Positions 1 through 12,800 of a stretch of DNA of 64,000 nucleotides are shown here, in pieces (position 1 is the first letter of the stretch; every line of letters starts with the position of its first letter). Location of the stretch: contig OX393561.1 in the NCBI GenBank assembly GCA_947652115.1, positions 41,101,508-41,165,507 of the forward strand, given 5' to 3'. The notes below the pieces were generated by a model. It was given only the letters and a program-made list of their open reading frames with translations, was not told where the DNA came from and ran no database searches. This DNA comes from Blastomussa wellsi. Lineage: Eukaryota > Cnidaria > Anthozoa > Scleractinia > Plerogyridae. Made by a program: the position numbers and the translations under genes.

Positions 1-685
1 TCCATTTCTTCAGCAGTTGGATCAATGTATTGGAATTCCATCCCTAGAGGGAACATATCACACAGCATTAACAGTATTTAAAATTTATTGTGCAAGTATA
101 TTACTGCATTTTAGCTTCAGGCGTTTAGGTTTTACTAAAATTTTGAATTCTCAGACTGTTCATAGGCTCCCTAGTTTTAACGCAAAATATGAGAAAACCA
201 CACCTGCATTCAACAATTGAAATAACTGGTTATAATTGCAAATTAGGGGAGTGCGTTCAAAAGAGAAGGGAGGGGGGAGTGAAAGCCAGAGGTAAGGGGA
301 CGCAAGGTGTAAACCCTAGACAGTGTACACTTTACAAACTTTCTTTAACATTCAGCTATGTTCACCTGAAGCCTCTGTTTCCACTGAATCACCATCTTCT
401 CTCTGTATTATGAAGGCATTAAAAATAAAAGTTGTAGTAAAACAAATTACTATTAATTATTTCAAAGAAAATCTCTAGTATAAGCAGCGATTTGTATATG
501 ACAAAAAGAATGAAAGTTTTTCATATGAAGCGAGGTTATAATTATTGTACTCCATTTCTGGTTAAGTTTTATTTCTTTTGACGATTATAACAAATTAAAT
601 ACTAAGCATTTGCCGTTATTCTCTTCATCATCCACCATCTTGATATTTTGGGTGAATAGTGTAATAAGTAGGCAAATCTTTTTAC
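1..685. other. Left edge, probable METTL17 intron
   Basis: I see no convincing coding exon here. The last recognisable METTL17 exon ends at 686 with a GTAAAA donor on the minus strand, so this stretch is probably intron. The family's C-terminal cysteine motif is not found in it, so the remaining exons should lie beyond the window. Short open frames in this AT-rich stretch lack splice support. Confidence 0.5.
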
Positions 686-1172
686 CTTTAATACCAAGTT
701 TCTGACTTCAGATGTAATTTCAAAGCCTTCAGAATTCCCATGCTCAATTATAACCTGCAATCAACATAGCATGAATGTGAACAATTTTCAACATTATAAT
801 ATGATCGATTAAAAAAGGAAGGAAAAGGTGCCACAAAGACATCAACAAACAACAATCCCGCAACATTTCTTTTTAAAATGACATCATTTTTAGTATATTT
901 TGACATGTATATTGAAGAGACAGTGTAGCAACGCAGGGCTGTCACTAATTTTTCAAGTAATATATCAAACACCAGAGACAGTGTTTTATCGGGATATCCA
1001 AACACCAAGAAGAGAGTTGAAAATATGACACGCAACGGAGTATTTTTAACAAACTTCGAGGTGTTTGGATAGCCGATATATCTCCACAATCGAAACAAAA
1101 ACTTAGGAGTAAACGGAGAAATAAAATCGTCAAGATCTATGCTAATTAAGATCCAAACTTCCTTCACGGTTA

Positions 1173-1209
<37 letters not shown>

Positions 1210-3785
1210 GTTTGCGAAGTAGTGCTTTGGTTTTGTTTCAAAGTAGCAGGGGGTAAAACTCGTAGTAGTCGGGAAAATTCCCCAGACCCTGGCCCTTAGT
1301 GACAGCCCTGCATCAGCTATCCAAAGACCTTGAACATGATCATCAAAAATACTCTGCTGTACATCATATTTTCAACTCTCTTTCCATTGTCTAGATATCC
1401 CAATGAAAAAATGTCTTCTGTGTTTGATATATACTTAATTTTCTACAAAAATTATTAGGGAGACAACTCACCAAGAAGTCGCTTGTTTTTCCCCATAAGC
1501 TTCTAACTGCCATTTGTCTGAGGGATGCCTTTGGTATTTCACTGAGAGTATACGAGGCTACTACAACATTGTAAGTAATCTGTTCATGAATAGAATGCCA
1601 ACAAAGAGAAAATTTGAGATCATTTAATTTAATTTGTATCAATGTTACATTGGGTCACATAATAATACTATTAAGTAAAATGAGGGTGGAAGATTTAAGG
1701 ATGTTGAAAGCAGGTCAAGGCAAAGGTTAAGAAAGTTCAGCCCAGCCTTTAAAATGAAACCTCAGCAATGATGATCGACACTGAAATTAGAAAATTATAG
1801 TACAGGGCATATTTACTAACCAAATTGGAAACTGGTAAAAATCTTTTGAAATAGACTCTTGGAATATGAAGAGAGTGTTTCAGTCCCTCGCCACCTGAAT
1901 AATAACAGAAATATATAAACAAGAGTCAGATAATTTGCTATAAAATTTGAGTGTGTGAATTTGTAGAGGTCTAAATTAAATTATTACGTTCTCATCAATT
2001 TTTGGTATTGAAAGATAAGAATTGGAAAAGAAATTATGCATGATTGCTTCTAAGCCTGTGCCAGTCAAATTAATCACACACAACTTACAATCTGAGAAGG
2101 CCTCATAGGCATGGGTCGCACTTGGGAAATTTTTGGCAGAATTTGTTTATTTTGAAATCTGTCATTGGGACAGTTTGCCTAGTGCGACCCTTGGTTTTCT
2201 GTTTGGCAAAAACTTTGTAAATCGGTAAAAAAGTGCTTGAGTGGGGCAGACAGATTTTCTAAACTCGCACCAAACAATAGGAATCACTGCGGTAACTGTC
2301 AACGCTTGCCAGTGAAACATGAAACATGACCAATTTGAACAAGCACAACAGCACACAACAGCTTTCTGTTGGCGTTCTTTCGCTATGGATGACGTGGTTT
2401 CAGGGTTTTCAGGGTTGTTTCTTTGGCAAAGTGTCCAACTGCAATAACCGCAATAATTTTACTGTTAGTATTATTTGACAATTTGTGAAAATCAGACAAG
2501 CACTTCATGGGCAAGCACTCAACAGGTAATCTGGTATCCAGTATCTAAATGTGTCAAAACACTATACTTGTCTAGTAAGTGTGACCCTACTCGATTTGAC
2601 AAAACTTTTCCTTTCCAGTTGCGGTTCCGAATTTTTGTGGTTTTTTAGCTGGGCAAAGATGGAAACTTTTCCCAAGTGCTGCCCATGCCATACATTATTG
2701 CATGTACTTTGTGTTTACTAACAGTTGCTTGTGACATACTGTCACCTAAAACATTTTGATCTTTAGTGAAACACCATCTTGCCAATGTACACAGAATTAC
2801 CTCTAAGAAGATATTCTGCGAGATTGTTCATGTCCTGGGACACATCCACACACTGATATTCTCTGATGGAGTCTCCCCATTTCTCATGGGCTGCCCTGCA
2901 GTTTGATGTGAACAAAACTAATATGAAATGATAGTGTGACACTTTATTTACAACTGAATGTGTATGTTACGTTGTGACCAGTTCAATTTATCATTGTTAT
3001 TTTCCTTTGTTCCAAACTCATTATCATACATTGCCATATCCAAAAGCAAATAAAAATTAAATTTGAAAAAAGGATAAAATTGAGCCACAATATAGTGTAT
3101 ACACTGTACATATAGGTCAGAATGTAGCGAGGTCAAGTAACGAAAGAGAAGGTGGCTTGTGAAAACATGGAGGAATATAGACTTGGGAGTGACCTGCAAT
3201 TTGTTGCATTCTTGCCACATAAGAGTATAATAATTTTGTGGCACGTCATTAAGAATATGTGACTGTATATTTAACAAAGGGTTTCAATAAAATTTAAAGT
3301 AAGCTGTTGTTAGCCTCCTGTCTTAACATTCTTTTGACTTGTAAATGCAATCTCAGAAAGATTATGACAAGGACAAAGGACATTTGCAAAGAGGCTAGCA
3401 TCTGGCTTGAATATCTTGGGGGGAAAGTAGCTGAATCACCCGAGTGTCATTGGCCGTTGGCACAACAAAATCACCATACCCAACAAAATGTCTTATTGGC
3501 TTTAAATAGCATTCTTATAGATGACTCAGCCAATCCAAAACCGATCTGTTCTGGAAGGAGCTAAGAGGACTTTCTAACAATTAGCAAAAACAGTCTATAG
3601 ACAAACAAGTGATCAACTGTGAAGAAAACAGGTTTGCCATGTTTTACCACATATTTACCATGTCGCTGATCCAGAGCCAGAACCAAAATCTAACAGAGTC
3701 TCTGGCTTGAAGTCTGGCTCACGACGACTTATCTACAATTAAAAAAGGAAAGTGCAATTAGCATACTTAGGTAATCGCCTGGGGC

Positions 3786-3860
<75 letters not shown>

Positions 3861-6800
3861 CTAAGTTTAAGAGGAAACATGTGATTACATGTTTATGACA
3901 AAGAGGGCAAAATTTTCTAAAAGCCTTCAAAGCACGAAGCTAATCTTGCGAACGGAACAAAAACATACCTTACTAACATCACAAGGCAAAAAAACATGAC
4001 CAAAAAACGTTCAAAATACGCTAAAGAAGACAGTAAGCTTAAATCTTAATGTAAGTCATGAAAATAAAAAGTAACAAGCGTACAGGAAATTAGCGAAGAA
4101 AAACATAATTTTATTCACCTGTTTGCAAGATTTCAGCTGCAAAATGGTTGACTTGTCAATTCTCAGACATCGATAGCAGGAAACAAACTTGTAGAGATGA
4201 TTTCTCTTGTTCAAGTTAACCATCTTCCCAAGGGGCCAAACTCAAAGTATACACGACGTATTATTTTGGGTTGAAAATTTATACGCTCAGTATTTTTTGG
4301 GGTCAAGAGATCTGTCACATATTATTTAGGTCTTGGGGGTCTTATCTCAGAGCGAACTTTTCGTTTCGGGTTTTCGTTGCGATCAGAAAAACAACTATTC
4401 ATTACTCATAACTTTCAGTATCGAGGTATTTAAGGCTTGTATTTTTTTGGGTTGGAAATTGTTGCCAGGTATTTTTTGGAGTCTAAAATTTCAGGCTTGT
4501 GTATTTTTTTGGGCTTGCAATATGAAGCTCCATTGGACCCCCCATCATGTATACTTCGAGTACTCCCCCCTGGGCCATCTTCCTTCTCTGAACAAACTCT
4601 ATGCTCTTTACTCTGGGTTGCATGTTGTAAAACCGTATTTGACAGAAGCGAAACGAAGAAGTTTTTTGGCCATAGCCATGAATGAATTTCGCCACAAACT
4701 CATCAAGTGTCCCGCTCATCCAATCAGGATCAAGTAATTTTGCCCCGGGCAATTATATTATTTACCAAAATTAATGAAAAATGCCTTCTGTCTCAGCCAC
4801 ATTGATGATGTGAGAAGAGTTTGTTGCCGTTATTAGCTTTTGACAAATCAGAAATTAGGGCCAGGTTAAATTAGTTACAGTCCAAAACAAAAATTGGTGC
4901 ATGCAAAACTTTACAAAAATTTGAAACTGCAAAAGCTTGAAAGCTCACACTGCCGAAAATAAATCAAACAGCCTTTGCATTTAATCAATCACTATGCTTT
5001 CTGGTTGTCATTTGCATTGGGCAATGCATTATTTTTTGTTTTTGAGCCGATTTCTGCCCATCACTTCCTTTTCACCCACAACTTCACTTGCTCTGGAACT
5101 TCTCAGCTATCGCTAGCAGCAGATCTTTTGTTTGAGCCTGTGAAGGGTTTATGCATCTAAAGTCATCAGATACTTATCGTAAGAAGGTCCTTGCGCAGAG
5201 CAGCAAAAAGGACATGTGTCTATACACTTCACTAAAAGCATGGTGACAGTCGTATTTACAAAATTCCCATCAAATAGAGGAAGGATCTAGGTGAGATCAA
5301 TGTGTTCTGACAGCTCCAGAAGCAGCAGCTTTTATTTCCCTCCATTAATTCAAAATCAGCCGGCCACTACCCCACCCACACACTACGGCATCTTTGGGAG
5401 TTAACTAAATTCTGAATTTCCATTTTTTTCTCAAAATTTGTGAAACAATGGTCGTATTAGGAAACTTGTTGTGAAGAACATTTTTATCTTACTAAAAACA
5501 AACAAAAGATTGTCCAGAATTTCTCTAGTGCAAACTTGTACTTTGCAGTACCTGTTACATTTACTCACTTCATGAAAGACTCTGAGTGTCGCACCATAAC
5601 TAGCTGGTATGCGACTTGCAGCGTACGCAGCAGACTCTCTTTCATCGTACCTAATAAAAAAACAAGAGAGCGTGATTCTAGTGATAATAATAAATAATTT
5701 AAATTACATACTAATTTATTTAGTTTACTTCTATTGCGCATAAATGACCAAATGCATATTTCAACAATTATATAAATTATATGCATGTCTAATTAAAGAA
5801 ATATTCAAGCTATGAATTAAAAACTGTAGATCTGATACACATTTTTTTTAAATACTGTCAGTACTTGCAATGTTTTCTCAATTACGTTTTCTTGCCTAAA
5901 TTGAAATAGAAAATTTAAAATAGAATAGAAAATAATGACTGACTGACAAAGAATAAAATAATATAATATGAGTCAGGCAGCACCTCTCCCAAGGTCTCAA
6001 ATCAAAGGCTTGCACCTGCAGGTGCCCAATAAATAAATACTTTATCTCCGAAATTATGCATAAGCTCCTTGGGTGGAACTTAATCTTACCGTATCAGTTT
6101 ATATTCAGTTCTCTTCGGCTTTTTTGTAACCTTTACTTTTTTGTCACTGGTAGGAGCCTTATTTTTATCAGTCTCTTTTGTTAATTCCATGTCTGTATCA
6201 GTTTCTTTCTCATCAATGTCTTCATTTTCACCATCCCATACTTGCTCCTCATCAGCTACTGCTAATTCAGCTTGCTCGTCACTTTCATCTTCGTCAGCCT
6301 CACTTATGTCACCGCTGTCGTCAAAGACTGCATCTGCTTGCCGGCTTTCCAGCTTCAAAATGTCATCTGGATTAACTTGGTTTGCTGCAGATATAACGTG
6401 TTACATAAACGATAATATCATGAAGAAATATGCCTTTTGGGTATCGATATTGTCTGCACTCCTTGGGACTTGCCAATTATTAAATGAGAAGGAAGTCTGT
6501 ATGGGAGGATCTTGACTGAGGTCATCAGTATAGACCAAACCCAGTGAGATGTACCTGCAATCAAGGTCAAGATTCTCCCATGTAAATCAACTAAGCCCAG
6601 TTAACCCATTGACTCCTGGAGATTTTTGAAAAAAAAAAACGTGTTTTTTAGACATTTTGAACATTTTCTAGTCAGTTATAGTTAAATAATGCTTCAAATT
6701 TCTCCAAAATGCATTTGCAAAATAAAGACATGCCAGGTTTTTCACTAGCATCACATTTAACGACATTTGAGCTCTGGTGTGCGCACAAATCAAAAATTTT

Positions 6801-9800
6801 GAGAAAGTGACCCACCTCTTTAGGCTTTTCGATTTCTTTATTTTTATTTTTCGCTTTTCCTTTCTCCTTTTCTCGTATCTTTTTTATGCTTTTGTTGGCC
6901 TTTCAGTTTACTGGGCTCGCTTTCGGTTCAAGAATTGCCACGAAAGCATCAATGAGACGGGAAATAATTAACATGGAGTAGTCAAGCATGTTTCAAGCAC
7001 CATTAACCCAATCAATATCATCTGGGTATCATTAGAAAGCTCTTTCCCTCCTGTAGAACTGGGGTAAATGGGATTCCTATTTTGGTCAAAGCTGATGACG
7101 TCAGAAGCGGAACAAAGGTCAAGGTCTGTCAATGGGTTTAGGAGTCAATGGGTTAATCATTGTTAGTAACTTACCGGTACGTATACTGCAAAATATCTGT
7201 CATACAACATTGACGACGAATAACACTCATTCCATAACCATATATGGGCAACATGACAATTTGTTAATAATATATAATAATGTGCATATATTGCATAAAA
7301 TTCTATAGCATAATGATTTTAATTTCACAACAGTTACAAACCTGCCAATACATCTCTTTGTCTTTTAGATTCCCTGTATTTCTGCCAGGTTTGCTCTGTT
7401 GGGCGCCCTCTATTTCTAATGTGTCTTGCAAGTTTCCTCCCATCACTTTCAACAATTTTCTTTGGAAATTCTGAAAAAGTAAAGAAAGGTCTGGATTTCA
7501 AGTGCTACTGTGATCACTAATAAAAATTGTTCTAATTTCTCCTGAAATCAAAACTACAAGTACACTACCCAAATCGCAAATGAGCAGGTTTTAAGTCAAA
7601 ATTCCAAAAAGAAGTCCAATAAATTTGACTGTAACTTCACGCTCAACCTGTCGCCATTAATCGAATCAGAAAACTCCAGAGTTTGAAACTTAAGGAGGTT
7701 GTGTCGAGAACACAACTGACATCATAGTCAAAACCAAAACTCAAAATCAGGACTAATTTAGTATGCAGAGTGGGAGACCAAGCACTTTTCGTTAGGAAAA
7801 ATATTTGAAAAACTGTTGACTGTTAATTGTCCTGCTGTCGCGGGGCGACAATAAATTTTCACGGCTGGTTCGGTTTTAACTCTTTTAATGTTCTCGACAC
7901 ATCTTCACATCAGCTGTTCACATCATCACACGCTTCGATCTCTGAACTCTACACGCACGTGGCCCATAGCAACTAGGGCAATGACGTCACTAACTTAGCA
8001 ACGTAAAAGTAACGCAAAGTAAAGTAAGAATAACGCAATGTAAGTTGGGGAAGCGGGAGACACATCCCCGCCCCCAGTCGATACAATGTACATGTTGAGA
8101 CGACTAAATACTGTTCTAGTCTTCCGCTTCCTCGAGTAGACAAATCTTGGTAATTGGTCGTTTGTACTCTCCGCTCGGAGTAAGTACTGTCACAGCTCTC
8201 ACTAATTTGTCTCGTCCAGGGTGGACATCAGTAATTCGGCCCAAAGGCCATATTCCTCGAGGCTGATTGGGTTCGGCTAACAGAACCACGTCTCCTTTCT
8301 TTAGGTTCAGCTTCTTCTCTTTCCACTTTTTCCTTTCTGTCAGGCTAGGAAGGTACTCTTTGGTAAATCGCCTCCAGAAGAAGTTGGCCAGTGCCTGGGA
8401 CTGCCGCCAGAGCTTTGTTGAATACAATTCTCTATCACTAACATCAGCATCTTCGTAACTCGGGTTTGCTCGCATCAACAAGAAATGATTCGGAGTTAGC
8501 GCTTCGACGTCTTCAACATCATTGGACACATGAGTGATTGGCCGACTGTTTAGTATCCCTTCTGCTTCAACCAGGGCAGTTCTCAGTACTTCTTTGGAAA
8601 CCACTCTATCTGCCAGTATTGCCTTTAGTGTCTTCTTCGTACACTGTACCAGTCTCTCCCACGCACCTCCAAAGTGCGGAGCGCTCGGTGGCTGAAATTT
8701 CCACTCAATCTCTTTGGGCGCGCAGAAGTTTTGTACCTTCTCTTCATCCAGTAGCTTTATACACCTCCGCAACTCATTATCGGCGCCAACAAAGTTCGAA
8801 CCATTATCGCTGTAGATAGTCTGCGGCCGTCCGCGTCGTGCAATGAATCTCTTCAACGCCATGATGAAGTGATCTGTTGTAAGATCATCAGCCAATTCTA
8901 GGTGACACGCTCTTGTACTCATGCAAGTAAACAAACAACCGTACACTTTAACTTCACTGCGCCTTTCTTTCACCAACATAGGTCCAAAATAGTCAACTCC
9001 AGTGTTTTTAAACACCATTCCTGGCTCAAGTCTACACTCTGGTAGATCTCCCATGCGTTGCTCTTGAGGTTTTACTGTCTGACGATGACAGTAGTTACAC
9101 TTGAACTTTACATTCCGCACCGCTTGACGACAATGGATGATCCAATACTCTTGCCTTATTTGATTTAGCAAGTGTTCAGTTGGTGGGTGGTGGTAGACAC
9201 GATGCATTTCCTCTATGATCAGTTGCGCAAGGGCATGATGTGAATCAATTATCTTGGGATGCCGTGTCTTGTATGGCAGGCAGTGAGCTCTCTGTAGCCT
9301 TCCACCGACGACTAGGAAGCCATCTTCCATTCTTGGATCAAGACACTTGATTCGGCTCTTCTTATGGATTTCTTTGCCCATCTCCAGACACTGTATCTCC
9401 TCGCCAAATGACTCAACTTGCGCTCTCTTTACTAAGTAATTCTGGGCAGCTCTGAGCTCAATGGATGTGAGTGGTCCCATTAGATGGTCTTCCTTCTTGG
9501 TTCGCACATTGCTTACAAATCGCATCACATAAGCCATTACTCTTCTATACTTTGCCAGTGATGAATACTTCTTCCACCCCAATAGAGCTGTGTTTTCCTG
9601 GGATGTTCCAGCCCATCTTCTTCTCTTCTCATTTGCATCATTTTCCTCGGAGGGTACTTCGGTTTTATTCTCAGGCCACTGCTCTTGAAGCTCGTACAAG
9701 AACTCAGGTCCATCACTGTAGCGATAGCCTGTGCTCAGTTGGGTAGGGTGTAGTCCCCGCGTGATATCATCAGCAGAATTGAATTGTGTTGGCACATATC

Positions 9801-12800
9801 TCCAGCTCACTGTACCCGCCCCCAATGTGGCCTCCAGGTTGCTCATGATCGTGTGATGAATCCAATGCAGGACTGTGGTGGAGTCACTCCAGAAGGTTAT
9901 CTTCTCTATCTTCGTCATCATCTCTGCTACTAGTGTGTCAGCCAAACGTGCTGCTACAAGAGCTCCCATGAGCTCAAGCCTGCAGATGGACTGTGCCTTC
10001 AGAGGTGCAACTCGACCTTTTCCAGCGACAAGTCTACACTCCACCGTATCATCCTCGAACTCTCTCCTTAGGTATGCACATGTCCCATACGCCTCTTGGC
10101 TAGCATCACAGAACACATGTAGCGTGGTCTCTCGGATAGGTTTGTCTTGTCCGACGAGTGCTCTTGGGACTTTCACTTCATCAAGTTCCCCCGCTTCCTT
10201 GTGCCATTCGCGCCACTCTCGAAGATCGGCTTCTCTCAACTCGTCATCCCATCCGTACTTCATACGGTTCAGATTCTGTAGGATTACTTTACTTCTGATT
10301 GAGAAAGGGAGAAGAAGTCCTCGCGGGTCCCAAACTGAGAATGCTTGGCTCAAGATCTTTCTTTTCGTGGTACCTGGGTCAGCTTTGAGTCCAGTAAATT
10401 TCAGCATATCTTCCTGAGCATCCCACGTGATGCCCAAAGCTCTATCTGTTGGCAGCTTATCTTCACTCAACTCTAGGAATCGCGGAGATCTGTCTTGTTC
10501 GGGAATGGTTGCTAAGACTTCTGGGTCATTGGTCAACCATTTGTGAAGGCGGAAACCTCCACGCCGTAGTAACTCTGTCATCTGTTTCCGCATTTCAATG
10601 GCTTCCTCTCGAGAATCAGTAGATGGCAGGCCATCATCCATGTAAAAGTGTTGGTAGACTGCTCTGACACCTAAGGGCAAGTCCTTCCCATTCTCATCTG
10701 CGTTGCGTCTCATAGTGTAGTTAGCCCTGGATGGCGCAGAGACTTCCCCAAACACCGTTCTCTCAAACTGATACACATTAGGTTCTTCTTCTGGCGACCC
10801 TCTCCACAAGAATCTCATCGCTGGCTTATCATTATCAGGTAGACGAAGCATATGGTACATCTCTTTCACATCTGCAGCCATTGCAATTTTTCCTTCGCAG
10901 AACCTGATGAAAACTCCGAACAGGGAGGACAGAAGATCTGGTCCGGTGTAGATTTTGTCATTCAGACTTTGTCCCATGAATTTTGCTGAAGCGTCATACA
11001 CTCTCCTAAGACGATCAGGTTTCTTGGGGTTGATGACAAATCTGTGCGGTAAGTACCAAATGACACTACTATTACACTCCACTTCTTGCTTACTTAGTTT
11101 CTTCACATAGCCCTTGTCAATGTCATCCTGGATTGACTTGGAATATCGTTCCTTGATCTCTGGGTTACTCTCAAACTTCTTCTCCAAGGATTGCAGCCTC
11201 CTTTTTGCCATGTCATAGTTGTTTGGCAGTGATGGCTTGTCTTCTCTCCACAGTAAGCCTGATACATACACATCTTCTTCCTCCATCTTAAAGGTTGTTC
11301 GCTCCATTAATGACAATGCTCGCTTGTCCTCCATAGAACGGGTTGGATTTGGTAGTTTCACCACGCCCAAGGCTTCTATTTCTGACTGAGCCATGACTAG
11401 TTGTTTCAATTCATCATCTTCAACTGAATTTCTTTCATACACTTTGAACCCACTGTATGGGGATGCTACTCTTCGCTCACCCGGCAACCAGTTGGTGACC
11501 GCCCATCCGAGTAGGGTCTCCACTGCGTAAGGAACTCTTTGAACTTCCAATTGGCCAGAGGGTTTCACGACCCGTTTTGGTAGAATCAAGTCTGAGTTAT
11601 TAGTTCCTATTATCAGTTGCACTGGACCTGTGTCTGTGTCACGTAAGTCCAAGTCTTTCAAATGTTCATACTCATACTTGATTGTTGACCACTTCAACTT
11701 CTGATCTGGTCCACTTAGGTTTGGAAACGTCTTCACATCTCGCAGCGGGTACACAACTTGCTCCATCCCGACTCGCGCAACCTGGCATTTCTTGATGTGC
11801 TGGCAGGTAAACACTTTCTGAGCATTAACTCCTTGAATTTCGAGATCCACTTCCTTGCCTCGAAGCCCTAGTGTTTGTGCTAAGCGTTCATCCATAAGTG
11901 TTGTGTTACAGCCCGAGTCACGCAACGCCATCACTTGTTGTTGCCCTGTTTCTCCAAAGACGACAATGGGGAGTACTTCAACTAAGGCACAACCACCAGT
12001 TTCACGACCTGAGTATGCTGACTGATGACACTGTTCAGGTGGCTCAACAGCCTGATTCAGTGGTGGGTAAATACCATCCTGGGAGGCAGGCAATTGATCT
12101 CTCTCAACCTCCGACGCTCTTTCCGATTCATGTTTTGCTCTTGCTCGTTCAATAAGTTTCAAGTCAACTTCATGTACAAGGGTATGGTGGCGCATGTCAC
12201 AGCCAGTAACTTTGCATTTGTTCCTACTATAACATTTACTCAGACGATGGCCAGGTAATAGACAACTTAAGCAGAGTCTGTTTTCGTCCACAATTTTCTA
12301 CTTCTCGCTTGTCGACATTTTCTCAAACTTTTTACACTCTCGTAATGTGTGATTGGTTGATTGGTGAACTGGGCACTTCTTTGCTCCAGATTCTCCTGAC
12401 ACTCCTGCGAAAAGTCCTGCGCTAGGTTTGTCCAAGTTCTTACGCCTGTCATTTTTAGTTGGGTCTGAACGCTTCCATTCTTTCATCTCTGGCATCCACC
12501 GCTGCTTCGACTCACAGATTTTCGCTTCTTTTTCCAGCCAACTCGCAAACGAATTCCAGGTTGATAACTTCGGTTTCCCTTCAACAAACTCGGCCCATCT
12601 ACCGCAAAGGCACACGGGAAGCTTTGCAACACATGCTTCAGGGACTTGTGAGTTAAGCTCATGAACAAAGTTGTGTTCCTTGAAAATGCCTACTAGCTCA
12701 GAAACGATCTCTTGATACTGCCTAATTTGCTCACTTTTTTCCTTCACTATGATAGGGAATTGATCTATGCGCTTCTTTGCGGCTGACACCACTGTATCCA

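Noticed and set aside
748..1167. 139-codon minus-strand frame
   Set aside because: It overlaps a METTL17 exon only by chance at its end, is in another frame there, and shows no family or splice support.
4333..4752. Overlapping frames on both strands
   Set aside because: They run across the GTATTTTTTGGG repeat region inside a METTL17 intron.
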